A stretch of 64,000 nucleotides of DNA from the NCBI RefSeq assembly GCF_022758885.1, contig NZ_JALEBH010000001.1:1984001-2048000 (forward strand). Direction: 5' to 3'. This stretch comes from Sphingobium sp. BYY-5. Its GTDB lineage: Bacteria; Pseudomonadota; Alphaproteobacteria; Sphingomonadales; Sphingomonadaceae. Under the pieces are notes generated by a model. The model searched no databases. It was not told where the DNA came from and worked only from the letters and a program-made list of their open reading frames with translations. The first letter of the stretch is position 1. Each line of letters opens with the position of its first letter. Both the position numbers and the translations under genes were made by a program. Positions 1-7,878 of this stretch are shown piece after piece.

Positions 1-746
1 TCCACCGATGTCCCCGCCACCGCTTCACCGATCAGCAGCAAGGTCGGATCATCATCGCTGATCGTCGCCACGAGGAAAGCGAGCGCCGACAACTTGCCCC
101 GGATCAACCGCTCATCGGGCAGCGAGACATTGACCGCGACCATCACCGGTGTTTCGGGATCGCGCCCGGCAGCGATCAGGGAACGACTGATCTCCCCCGC
201 GGCGGCGCGGCCCATATAGATGCCGAGCGTGCTGCCGGGGCTGGCCAGCGCATCCCAATCCAGTTTCAACGGCTCGCCCGCTTTCAGATGCGCCGTCACC
301 AGCGTCAGGCCGCGCGCTACCCCACGCAGCGTGAGCGAGGCATGGCCGCTCGCCGCAGCAGCGCTGGCGGTGGTGATGCCGGGACAGATGTTGAAGCGAA
401 TGCCGTCAGCGGCGAGATGCGCCATCTCCTCCGCCGAACGGCCGAAGACCGAAGGGTCGCCGCCCTTCAGACGCACCACGCGCTTGCCCGCCTTAGCCGC
501 CGCGAGCAGCAGGTCGTTGATGCTCTCCTGCGCTTTCGAGTGACGGCCCGACCGTTTGCCCACGCTCACCCGCTCAATCCCTTGCGGAATCAGGTCCAGC
601 ACGCCCGACCCGACCAGCGCATCATAAAACACGATGTCGGCAGCCCCGATCAGCTTTTCCGCCTTGCGGGTCAGCAGGTCCGGGTCGCCCGGCCCTGCGC
701 CCACCAGCCAGACTCCCCCGGCGGCGATCAAGTCATTCGGCTGCAT
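1..746 (-). CDS. cobA: Uroporphyrinogen-III C-methyltransferase, 3' end cut by window
   Basis: The enzyme makes precorrin-2 from uroporphyrinogen III using SAM, the first step to siroheme, which is the cofactor of the NirB nitrite reductase encoded upstream. The reading frame opens with MQPNDLIAAGG, then VGAGPGDPDLLT (SAM/tetrapyrrole methylase N-terminal motif), VRLKGGDPSVFGR and a GITTASAAAA stretch, all typical of CobA/SUMT. The ATG overlaps the last codons of nasA by 14 bases, so translation is probably coupled. About 248 codons are visible and no stop is reached before base 1, so the C-terminus is missing. Whether a CysG-type dehydrogenase domain is fused cannot be seen. It is the most downstream visible gene of the minus-strand nitrate operon. 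Confidence 0.93.
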   Translation of the reverse strand, partial: MQPNDLIAAGGVWLVGAGPGDPDLLTRKAEKLIGAADIVFYDALVGSGVLDLIPQGIERVSVGKRSGRHSKAQESINDLLLAAAKAGKRVVRLKGGDPSVFGRSAEEMAHLAADGIRFNICPGITTASAAAASGHASLTLRGVARGLTLVTAHLKAGEPLKLDWDALASPGSTLGIYMGRAAAGEISRSLIAAGRDPETPVMVAVNVSLPDERLIRGKLSALAFLVATISDDDPTLLLIGEAVAGTSV

Positions 747-3366
747 GGAGCGTCTCCTGCGATGTTTGAGCGAGGATGTTGGCGAGCGCCGGGCGGCACG
801 ATCCGCAATTGGTGCCCGCGCCCAGCGCCTTGCCGATAGCGGGCACATCGACCAGTTGTTGTTCGCGGATGGCGGCGACGATCTGGTTCAACCCGATGTC
901 GAAGCAGACGCAGATGGTCGCGCCCCTATCTCCAGAAGCGCCCGGCTGGCTGCCGGGACCGCGCGCCGCGAGGACGGAGCCGCCCACGCCTTCCACTTCC
1001 AGTTGCCGGATCAGCCAGTCGCGCGAAGGCAGGATGCCGGTGCGGGTGACGAACAGTATGGCGCAGAGCCTGCCCTCGCTGATGGTCGCGACGCGGCGGG
1101 TGCCGCGCGTGACGTCCATGGCCTCCGCGCGGTCGCCCTTCGGCAGGAAGGCGTCGAGCCGCGCGGGATCGCCATTGCCGGCGATCTCGTAAAGCGCGCC
1201 GCCCGGCACGGTGATCCGCGTCGACCAGAGGCAGGGCAGCTTCACCGGCTGCCCCATTCCCGGCCGGTCGCGCAGGATGAGGAAGCCCTTCCATTCGGTG
1301 GCGACCCTCTCGACGCTGGCCGGGGTCGATTTGAAACCCGGCTGGCCCGAATGCGGATCGACCAGCGGGCGGGGCAGCAGGCCGGTGCGGCCGCCGCTGG
1401 AAATCTGGTCGGTCCAGTGGATCGGCGTGAAGATTTCGCCGACACGCTGGCCTTCGCTGATCGCCACGCGGAACAGGCTGTTGCCCTGCGCGGTCTGCAC
1501 GCGGGCCAGGTCGCGATCGGCGATGCCCAGCGCCTCGGCGTCTTGCGGATGGATCTCGACCAGCGGTTCCTCGCGATGGCGGGCGAGTTTGGGCGCCAGG
1601 CCAGTGCGGGTCATCGTGTGCCATTGGTCGCGATAGCGGCCGGTGTTGAGCGTCATCGGCCAGTCGCGCAGCGGCGACTGGATGTCCATCTGCTTCGCCA
1701 GCACCAGCCGCGCCTTGCCGTCCGGGGTCGGGAAGCGGCCATCGGCGAAGGGCGTGCCGCCCCAGCGGAAAGGCTCCATGGCGTCATAGGCGTCGTTGCC
1801 GATAGTGGCATGGCTGCGCAGGTTGAGCAGGCGCGCGCCATCATTCTGATAGGCGGTCAGGCGCGCATGTTCGCGCCAGATGTCGGCCGGCCGGTCATAG
1901 GCGAAGGCGTTGCGCCAGCCCATGCGGCGGGCGACTTCCTTGACGATCCACCAGTCGGGCTTCGCCTCACCGGGCAGCGACATGAAGGGGCGCTGGCGGC
2001 TGACGGTGCGGTCCGAATTGGTGACGGTGCCATCCTTTTCGCCCCAGCCTGCGGCGGGTAGGCGGACATCGGCATGAACGCTGGTGTCCGTGTCGGCGAT
2101 GATGTCCGACACGACGACGAAGGGGCAGGTTTCCAGCGCTTCCCGCACGCGACCGGCGTCGGGCAGCGAGACGGCGGGATTGGTCGCCATCACCCATAGC
2201 GCCTTGATCCGCCCCTCACCGATGGCGCGGAACAGGTCGACGGCTTTCAGGCCCGGCTTGGTCGCCATGGCGGGCGCGGCCCAGAAGCGGCCGACGCGGG
2301 CGACATTGTCCGGCACGAAGTCCATATGCGCGGCCAGCGTCGAAGCCAGCCCGCCGACTTCGCGACCACCCATCGCATTGGGCTGGCCGGTGATCGAGAA
2401 GGGCGCGGCGCCCGGCTTGCCGATGCGGCCGGCGGCCAGATGGACGTTGATAATCGCATTGACCTGATCGGTGCCACGGATCGACTGGTTGATGCCCTGG
2501 CTGAACAGGGTGACGGTGCGCGGGGTCGCGACGAACAGCTTGTAGAATTGCTCCAGCAAAGCGGGCGCGATGTCGCAGGTCTTGGCCGTCGTCCACAGGT
2601 CGTGGTCGGTGCGGATATGCTCCCAAAAGCCTTCGGGGGCGTTCACATGATCGGCCAGATAGGCGGAATCAGTGATGCCTTCCACGTCACACCAGGCAAG
2701 CAGGCCGTTCATCAGCGCGACGTCGGTGCCGGGCTTGACGGGCAGATGCAGGTCGGCGCCTTCGCAGGTTTCGGTGCGGCGCGGGTCGATGACGACCAGT
2801 TTGGTCCCACGGGTGGCACGCGCAGCCTGAATGCGTTGATAGACGATCGGATGGCACCAGGCGGTATTGGAGCCGACGAGGACGATCAGGTCTGCTTCCT
2901 CCAGATCGTCATAGGTGGCAGGCACTACATCCTCACCGAACGCGCGATTGTGCCCGGCGACCGCGCTTGACATGCAGAGGCGCGAATTGGTGTCGATATT
3001 GGCCGAACCGATGAAGCCCTTCATCAGCTTGTTGGCGACATAATAATCTTCGGTCAGCAACTGGCCGGAAACGTAGAAGGCCACGCTGTCGGGACCATGA
3101 CGCGCAATGGTTTCGCGGAAGCGCCTGGCGACCAGGTCCAGCGCCTTGTCCCAGCTTGTGCGCTTGTTGCCGACCATGGGGTGGAGCAGCCGGCCGGTCA
3201 GGCCGACCGTCTCCCCCAGATGCGTGCCCTTCGAACAGAGGCGCCCGCCATTGGCCGGATGCGCCTCATCGCCCTTGATCGTGACCGATCGGGGGCCGGT
3301 CGGCGTGGCCGAAATGCCGCAGCCGACGCCGCAATAGGCGCAGGTCGTGCGGATGGAGGTAGTCAT
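733..3366 (-). CDS. nasA: Assimilatory nitrate reductase catalytic subunit
   Basis: This 877-residue molybdopterin oxidoreductase reduces nitrate to nitrite in the cytoplasm. The N-terminus carries the [4Fe-4S] motif C-x2-C-x3-C (residues 9-16, CAYCGVGC) with a fourth Cys near 44 (GGRLCSKG). The molybdopterin and dinucleotide-binding domains follow. The last ~60 residues form a BFD-like [2Fe-2S] domain (ICVCFD ... TNCGSCRP), as in NasA proteins that take electrons without a separate NapB. No Tat signal is present, which fits an assimilatory enzyme. It lies between nirD and cobA. A 124-bp inverted-repeat element separates it from nirD, so the mRNA either reads through the hairpin or this gene has its own promoter there. 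Confidence 0.95.
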   Translation of the reverse strand: MTTSIRTTCAYCGVGCGISATPTGPRSVTIKGDEAHPANGGRLCSKGTHLGETVGLTGRLLHPMVGNKRTSWDKALDLVARRFRETIARHGPDSVAFYVSGQLLTEDYYVANKLMKGFIGSANIDTNSRLCMSSAVAGHNRAFGEDVVPATYDDLEEADLIVLVGSNTAWCHPIVYQRIQAARATRGTKLVVIDPRRTETCEGADLHLPVKPGTDVALMNGLLAWCDVEGITDSAYLADHVNAPEGFWEHIRTDHDLWTTAKTCDIAPALLEQFYKLFVATPRTVTLFSQGINQSIRGTDQVNAIINVHLAAGRIGKPGAAPFSITGQPNAMGGREVGGLASTLAAHMDFVPDNVARVGRFWAAPAMATKPGLKAVDLFRAIGEGRIKALWVMATNPAVSLPDAGRVREALETCPFVVVSDIIADTDTSVHADVRLPAAGWGEKDGTVTNSDRTVSRQRPFMSLPGEAKPDWWIVKEVARRMGWRNAFAYDRPADIWREHARLTAYQNDGARLLNLRSHATIGNDAYDAMEPFRWGGTPFADGRFPTPDGKARLVLAKQMDIQSPLRDWPMTLNTGRYRDQWHTMTRTGLAPKLARHREEPLVEIHPQDAEALGIADRDLARVQTAQGNSLFRVAISEGQRVGEIFTPIHWTDQISSGGRTGLLPRPLVDPHSGQPGFKSTPASVERVATEWKGFLILRDRPGMGQPVKLPCLWSTRITVPGGALYEIAGNGDPARLDAFLPKGDRAEAMDVTRGTRRVATISEGRLCAILFVTRTGILPSRDWLIRQLEVEGVGGSVLAARGPGSQPGASGDRGATICVCFDIGLNQIVAAIREQQLVDVPAIGKALGAGTNCGSCRPALANILAQTSQETLHAAE

Positions 3367-3490
3367 AGCCCCTCCCTTTCAAGGGAGGGGTTGGGGTGGG
3401 TGCGAGCGAAGCGAGCCTGCAACATCACCGTCGCAAGCGCCGCTGACGCGGCGCACCCACCCCCGGCCCCTCCCTTGAAAGGGAGGGGAG
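3367..3490. repeat. Dispersed intergenic inverted repeat, CCCTCC family copy 1
   Basis: The arms CCCCTCCCTTTCAAGGGAGG and CCCTCCCTTGAAAGGGAGGG bracket a G+C-rich core with GCGAGCGAAGCGAGCCTGCAA and GCGCCGCTGACGCGGCGC palindromes. A closely similar copy lies at 35201-35332 and a relative at 24660-24775. It sits between nirD and nasA inside the nitrate operon, where it could form a processing or pausing hairpin. No gene is visible in it. Confidence 0.85.
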
Positions 3491-3505
3491 AAAGAAATCG
3501 ACCTC

Positions 3506-3841
3506 TCACGCAGCCGCCTGCATCGCCATGGGCCGGGCGATCCATATCCGCCCGCCCTCTTCTTTCACCGCGATCGTCGGCGTGCAGCCCTCGTCATTGC
3601 CCTGCGCCTCGCCCGTCTTGAGGGCGATGTTCCAGTTATGCAGCGGGCAGGCGACGCTGTGGCCGTGGACGATGCCCTGGCTCAGCGGCCCCTTCTTGTG
3701 CGGGCATTCGTTGACCAGCGCGAAAAGCTGATCGTCGCCGGTGCGGAACACCGCGATTTCCTTTTCGCCGGAAAGCTGCACCGTGCGGGCACCGCGCTGG
3801 GGAATGTCGGCCAGCGTTCCGATGTCGATCCAGTCGGTCAT
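3506..3841 (-). CDS. nirD: Nitrite reductase (NADH) small subunit, Rieske-type
   Basis: NirD is the small partner of the siroheme nitrite reductase NirB. The protein is a Rieske-fold domain of about 111 residues with CPHKKGPLSQG and CPLHNW, giving C-x-H and C-x2-H ligands, so unlike enterobacterial NirD it should bind a [2Fe-2S] cluster. The ATG at 3841 is chosen because GGAG lies 8 bases upstream. A GTG at 3850 overlapping the nirB stop is possible but has no ribosome binding site. It is directly downstream of nirB with essentially no gap, consistent with one transcript. Confidence 0.92.
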   Translation of the reverse strand: MTDWIDIGTLADIPQRGARTVQLSGEKEIAVFRTGDDQLFALVNECPHKKGPLSQGIVHGHSVACPLHNWNIALKTGEAQGNDEGCTPTIAVKEEGGRIWIARPMAMQAAA

Positions 3842-3846
3842 GGGTG

Positions 3847-6366
3847 TCACTCCGCAGCGATGGCGATGGGTTGAAGGGGCTGGTGCAGTTCGCTGTTCGC
3901 CCCGGCGGCGCGCTCGGCCCAGGGGTCTTCCTGGGAAAAGCTCTGCGAATAGAGGAAGCGGCTGCGGAGCGCCTCGCGGCCTGCATCATCCTCGACGATG
4001 CGGCTCTTGATATAGTCGACGCCGACCCGCTCGATCCACGGCGCGGTGCGCTCCAGATAGCGGGCTTCCTCGCGGTAGAGCTGGATGAAGGCAGCGCAAT
4101 AATCCAGCGCCTCCTGCTCGGTCGCGACCTTGCACAGCAGGTCGGTGGCGCGGACATGGATGCCGCCATTGCCGCCGACATGCAGTTCATAGCCGGAGTC
4201 GACACAGACCACGCCGAAATCCTTGATCGTCGCCTCCGCGCAGTTGCGGGGACAGCCCGACGCCGCGATCTTGAACTTGTGGGGCATCCACGATCCCCAG
4301 GTCATCCGCTCGATCTTGACGCCAAGGCCAGTCGAATCCTGCGTGCCGAAGCGGCACCATTCGGACCCGACGCAGGTCTTCACCGTGCGCAGCGACTTGC
4401 CATAGGCATGGCCGGAAACCATCCCGGCCGCATTGAGATCGGCCCAGACCGCGGGCAAGTCTTCCTTCTTGATGCCGAAAATATCGAGGCGCTGGCCGCC
4501 CGTGACCTTGACCATGGGCGCGTCATATTTCTCGACCACATCGGCGATCGCGCGCAGTTCGCGCGGGTTGGTCAGGCCACCCCACATGCGCGGGACGACC
4601 GAATAGGTGCCGTCCTTCTGGATATTGGCGTGCATCCGTTCGTTGACGAAGCGGCTCTGCTGGTCGTCGACATAGTCGCCGGGCAGCGCGCAGAGCAGAT
4701 AATAATTGAGCGCGGGACGGCAGGAGGAACAGCCGTCCGGCGTCGACCAGTGCAGCTTCTGCATCACTTCGGGGATCGAGCGCATATCCTGCGCCACAAT
4801 CTCTCGCCGCACATCGTCATGGCCGAAGCTGGTGCATTTGCACATCGTCTTCGGCCCGGACTTCACATCGTCGCCCAGCACGACCGCGAGGAGATTTTCG
4901 ACGAGGCCGGTACACGAACCGCAACTGGCCGACGCCTTGCACCCGGCGCGCACCGCGTCGAGGCTGCACGCCCCCGCATCGATGCAGGCGACGACCTGGC
5001 CCTTGCTGACGCCGTTGCAGCCGCAAATCTCGGCATCGTCCGAGAGCACCGCAACGGCCGCCTTAGGGTCCAGCGCGCCTCCTCCGGAGGCGCCAAGAAC
5101 CGCATAGGCCTGGCCGAAGATCAGCAGGTCGCGGATGTCGCTGACATCCTCGCCCTTTTTCAGAAGGTCGAAATACCAGCCGCCGTCGGCCGTATCGCCG
5201 TACAGCACCGCGCCGACGATCCTGTCGTCCTTGACGACGACCCGCTTGTAGACCCCGCGCGAAGCATCGCGCAGGACGATATCCTCACAGCCTTCGCCGC
5301 CCGAAAAATCGCCGACGGAGAAGACATCCAGACCCGCGACCTTGAGCTTGGTCGATGTGACCGACCCCTTGTAACCCGTGTGCTGGTCGGTCAGGCCATC
5401 GGCGAGGCTGCGGCACATGTCCCACAGCGGCGCGACCAGGCCATAGACATTGCCGTCATGCTCGACGCATTCGCCGACGGCGAGGACATCGGGATCGCTC
5501 GTGACCATATGGTCGTCGACCGTGATGCCGCGATTGACCTCAAGCCCCGCTTCGCGGGCAAGGCTGGTCGCGGGGCGAATGCCCACTGCCATGACGACCA
5601 GGCTGGCGGGAATGTCGCGGCCATCCTTCAGGCGGACGCCCTCGACCTGGCCTTCCCCATAGATTTCCGCCGTGTTGGCGCCGGTCAATATGGTCTGGCC
5701 GCGTCCCTCCAGAGCGGTCTTGAGCAGCCAGCCAGCCGCTTCGTCGAGCTGCCGCTCCATCAGCGTGTCCATCAGGTGGATGACCGTCACCTTCATGCCG
5801 CGCAGGGTCAAGCCGTGCGCCGCCTCCAGCCCCAACAGGCCGCCACCGATCACCACAGCACTGCCGCCCTTCCCGGCAGCCTCCAGCATGGTGTCGACAT
5901 CCTTCATGTCGCGAAAGCTGATGACGCCGGGCAGGTCTTTCCCCGGCACCGGGATGATGAACGGGTCGGAGCCGGTGGCGATCAGCAGCTTGTCATAATG
6001 GACGGTCCGGCCCGACTGGCTGGTGACGGCCTTGGCCGCGCGGTCAATGCCGGTGACGGGATCGCCCGCGATCAGTTCGATGCCGTTGTCGTCATACCAG
6101 GCGGCATCGTTGATGACGATCTGCTCGAACGTCTTCTCCCCGGCCAATACCGGCGAGAGCATGATGCGATTATAGTTCACATAAGGCTCTGCGCCAAAAA
6201 TGGTGACGCGATAGCGTCCCGCATCCCGCGCCAGCAGTTCCTCGACCGCGCGGCAACCGGCCATGCCGTTGCCCACCACGACCAGATGTTCGCGGACATC
6301 CTCGAACGGCACCAGGACATCGTCCCCGCTGTCCGTCCGGCGTTCGTCCTTGACCTGAAACTCCAT
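3847..6366 (-). CDS. nirB: Assimilatory NAD(P)H nitrite reductase large subunit
   Basis: NirB reduces nitrite to ammonium with six electrons from NAD(P)H in the cytoplasm. In order, the 839-residue protein shows an FAD/NAD(P) oxidoreductase half (VVGNGMAG near residue 25; VIGGGLLGLEAA near 165), two BFD-like [2Fe-2S] modules (CGCNGVSKG; CKCTSFGHDDVR), and the ferredoxin-like and siroheme/[4Fe-4S] half with CVGSEWC and SGCPRNC cysteines. The start MEFQVKDERR at 6366 has GGAG 9 bases upstream. The frame stays open upstream, but that extension would run through an intrinsic terminator hairpin (6386-6445) and is therefore rejected. The gene is followed by nirD, nasA and cobA and is preceded by an ANTAR-type leader. 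Confidence 0.95.
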   Translation of the reverse strand: MEFQVKDERRTDSGDDVLVPFEDVREHLVVVGNGMAGCRAVEELLARDAGRYRVTIFGAEPYVNYNRIMLSPVLAGEKTFEQIVINDAAWYDDNGIELIAGDPVTGIDRAAKAVTSQSGRTVHYDKLLIATGSDPFIIPVPGKDLPGVISFRDMKDVDTMLEAAGKGGSAVVIGGGLLGLEAAHGLTLRGMKVTVIHLMDTLMERQLDEAAGWLLKTALEGRGQTILTGANTAEIYGEGQVEGVRLKDGRDIPASLVVMAVGIRPATSLAREAGLEVNRGITVDDHMVTSDPDVLAVGECVEHDGNVYGLVAPLWDMCRSLADGLTDQHTGYKGSVTSTKLKVAGLDVFSVGDFSGGEGCEDIVLRDASRGVYKRVVVKDDRIVGAVLYGDTADGGWYFDLLKKGEDVSDIRDLLIFGQAYAVLGASGGGALDPKAAVAVLSDDAEICGCNGVSKGQVVACIDAGACSLDAVRAGCKASASCGSCTGLVENLLAVVLGDDVKSGPKTMCKCTSFGHDDVRREIVAQDMRSIPEVMQKLHWSTPDGCSSCRPALNYYLLCALPGDYVDDQQSRFVNERMHANIQKDGTYSVVPRMWGGLTNPRELRAIADVVEKYDAPMVKVTGGQRLDIFGIKKEDLPAVWADLNAAGMVSGHAYGKSLRTVKTCVGSEWCRFGTQDSTGLGVKIERMTWGSWMPHKFKIAASGCPRNCAEATIKDFGVVCVDSGYELHVGGNGGIHVRATDLLCKVATEQEALDYCAAFIQLYREEARYLERTAPWIERVGVDYIKSRIVEDDAGREALRSRFLYSQSFSQEDPWAERAAGANSELHQPLQPIAIAAE

Positions 6367-6385
6367 CCTAAGCGTCTCCGGAAAT

Positions 6386-6445
6386 GAAAAAGGCCGCCAT
6401 CCGGACCATCGGGCTTTGAAACCCGAAAGTCTGGATGGCGGCCTT
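6386..6445 (-). terminator. Leader terminator (attenuator) just upstream of nirB
   Basis: On the minus strand a perfect 13-bp stem AAGGCCGCCATCC/GGATGGCGGCCTT (arms 6433-6445 and 6390-6402) is followed immediately by TTTTTC. It ends only about 20 bases before the nirB start codon, so it must be read through for nirB to be expressed. Together with the hexaloop hairpins just upstream it forms a transcription-attenuation leader of the type controlled by NasT. Confidence 0.88.
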
Positions 6446-6462
6446 GCCATCATATGCGCCTT

Positions 6463-6517
6463 GGCGGTCCTACCCTGAACCGCCGCAGCTATGTGAAGAA
6501 GGACATCCTTGTCCCTT
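6463..6517 (-). promoter_or_regulatory. Dual-hexaloop ANTAR (NasT) target in the nirB leader RNA
   Basis: Two consecutive hairpins are visible on the minus strand. The first (6501-6514, extendable) has stem GGAC/GTCC and loop AAGGAU. The second (6463-6484) has an 8-bp stem GGCGGUUC/GGACCGCC and loop AGGGUA. Both loops have six bases with A at position 1 and G at position 4, the known signature recognised by ANTAR-domain antiterminators. They sit directly 5' of the leader terminator at 6386-6445, and nasT lies 4 kb upstream. The regulatory assignment is inferred from this match. Confidence 0.85.
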
Positions 6518-6524
6518 GCAGTGC

Positions 6525-6553
6525 AGCATATGGGGAATCGCCCGACGGCTCAA
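6525..6553 (-). promoter_or_regulatory. Candidate promoter for the nirB leader
   Basis: On the minus strand TTGAGC (6548-6553) and TATGCT (6525-6530) are separated by 17 bases, each matching four of six bases of the sigma-70 consensus. The expected start (~6518) falls just before the first ANTAR hairpin. A hairpin GGAATCGC/GCGATTCC (6534-6561) overlaps the -35 box and may also end porin transcripts. This is a motif match only. Confidence 0.35.
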
Positions 6554-6577
6554 GCGATTCCTCTCATGCCTTTTCAG

Positions 6578-7786
6578 TCAGATGGCCCAGTCGGCCTGCA
6601 CCCAGAATTTCTGCGTGTCGGTCGCCATGCTCCGCGCGTCATAGCTGGCGTAGCGCAGCGATAGGGCGGTCTTCTTTATCTTCGCGGACGCGATAAGGTT
6701 CCATTCGTCGCCATAATGCTGATCCAGCCTGTCGCTGTCGAACCGATGCCAGACCGCCTGGAGCGTCACACCGCTCAAGGGACCGACCTGCTTCCAGCCA
6801 TAGCCGCCGCCGACATAGAGATCGCGTATGCCGTTCGGCGGTGTGGTCAGGAATTTGTCGGCCCAGCCCTGAAATTTGAAATTCGTGCCGAGCGGCGTCT
6901 GGAAACTGGTGAATGGAACTCCGCTGCTGGCGCCAAGCACTTCATAGCCGCCGTTCAATTTCCAGCCCTTCACGTCCAGCAGCAGGTCCGCCAGCCAATA
7001 GTCGGCACTGTAATCGTTCGGATTGCGGTGATAATCCGACTGGCGCGCATAGCTGAACTGATAGCCCAGCTTGACCGCTTTCGACAGCGCCTGCGTTCCC
7101 GCCAACCGCACGCCATAGGTCTGACTGGACAGGCGATAGGCCTGCACCGCCGCCTCATCCTGATCGACCAGATAGGCGAAACCAGTCAGCGTTCCGACGG
7201 GCGTGGCCCAGGAGAGGTTGGCGAAGATGTTGTCCCCGCGCACCGCCTGCTGCCGCGCGCCGTTACCGTCGATGCCCCAGATCGTCCGCACTTCCCAAGC
7301 ATAAGCGACATCCAGCTTCAGCCCCTTGGCCGGGGTCAGTTCGGCGCGCACCGCGTCGAAGGTCTGCGCATTGTCGCGAAAGGCGATATTGCCCACAAAG
7401 CGCTCGTCATCCAGCGCGATCTTCTGCCGCCCCCCGGTCAGGGTCAACGCTTTGGTCTTATATTGAAGCTGGGCGATATAGAGCGCGACATTCTGCGGAT
7501 CGGCGATGATCGGCCGGGTCGCCGCGCCATTCACCCCGTCATAATAGTCATCGACGATGGCGAGCGTCCCCTGCCCCACGACGGTCGCCGACAACGCCCC
7601 GCTGCTGGCCGTCACACCGGCGCGGGCGCGGACGGTAAGCGCATGGGAAGAGCCGTCGGCCAGTCCCTGCTGGTCGGCATCCTCATAACGCAGCCGGGCT
7701 TCCGCCACTGGCTTTAGGCCGATCTCCTGAGCGCAGGCCGGTCCTGCGACGGCCAGCGCGGCCGCCGATGCGATGATATATTTCAT
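6578..7786 (-). CDS. Alginate-export-family outer-membrane beta-barrel porin in the nitrate operon
   Basis: The protein has 402 residues. A signal peptide (MKYIIASAAALAVAGPACAQ, cleavage after ACA) is followed by alternating aromatic/polar beta-strand sequence and a C-terminal strand ending WVQADWAI, as in outer-membrane barrels. The overall pattern (EARLRYEDADQQGL near the mature N-terminus, TGGRQKIALDDERFVG) matches the alginate_exp superfamily used as a generic porin annotation. It lies between the nitrate transporter and nirB on the same strand, so passage of nitrate/nitrite across the outer membrane is a reasonable inference but not demonstrated. The start at 7786 is chosen because the frame further upstream belongs to the neighbouring transporter in another phase. 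Confidence 0.8.
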   Translation of the reverse strand: MKYIIASAAALAVAGPACAQEIGLKPVAEARLRYEDADQQGLADGSSHALTVRARAGVTASSGALSATVVGQGTLAIVDDYYDGVNGAATRPIIADPQNVALYIAQLQYKTKALTLTGGRQKIALDDERFVGNIAFRDNAQTFDAVRAELTPAKGLKLDVAYAWEVRTIWGIDGNGARQQAVRGDNIFANLSWATPVGTLTGFAYLVDQDEAAVQAYRLSSQTYGVRLAGTQALSKAVKLGYQFSYARQSDYHRNPNDYSADYWLADLLLDVKGWKLNGGYEVLGASSGVPFTSFQTPLGTNFKFQGWADKFLTTPPNGIRDLYVGGGYGWKQVGPLSGVTLQAVWHRFDSDRLDQHYGDEWNLIASAKIKKTALSLRYASYDARSMATDTQKFWVQADWAI

Positions 7787-7822
7787 GGGAAATCGTCCCC
7801 CTCGGACGAATGATAAACAAAA

Positions 7823-7870
7823 TCCGTTCGGGCTGAGCGAAGTGGCTTCGCTTCGCCCAGCCCGAACGGA
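7823..7870. repeat. CCGTTCGGGCTGAG inverted repeat, copy 1 (possible terminator)
   Basis: The perfect outer arms TCCGTTCGGGCTG / CAGCCCGAACGGA face each other around GAAG...CTTCG. Related elements occur at 23539-23618 and 30091-30175. It starts just upstream of the transporter's stop codon relative to transcription and lies before the porin, so it could attenuate transcription between the two. No T-run is present. Confidence 0.8.
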
Positions 7871-7878
7871 AGATTGGA

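Noticed and set aside
634..2061. Long plus-strand frame opposite nasA
   Set aside because: The minus strand encodes a clear nitrate reductase. The antisense frame is the usual consequence of high G+C codon use and has no recognisable domain.
3844..6387. 847-codon plus-strand frame opposite nirB
   Set aside because: It mirrors NirB exactly and shows no ribosome binding site or family motif.
6367..6453. N-terminal extension of NirB upstream of 6366
   Set aside because: It would translate through the leader terminator and the sequence is unlike NirB. The ATG at 6366 has a good ribosome binding site.
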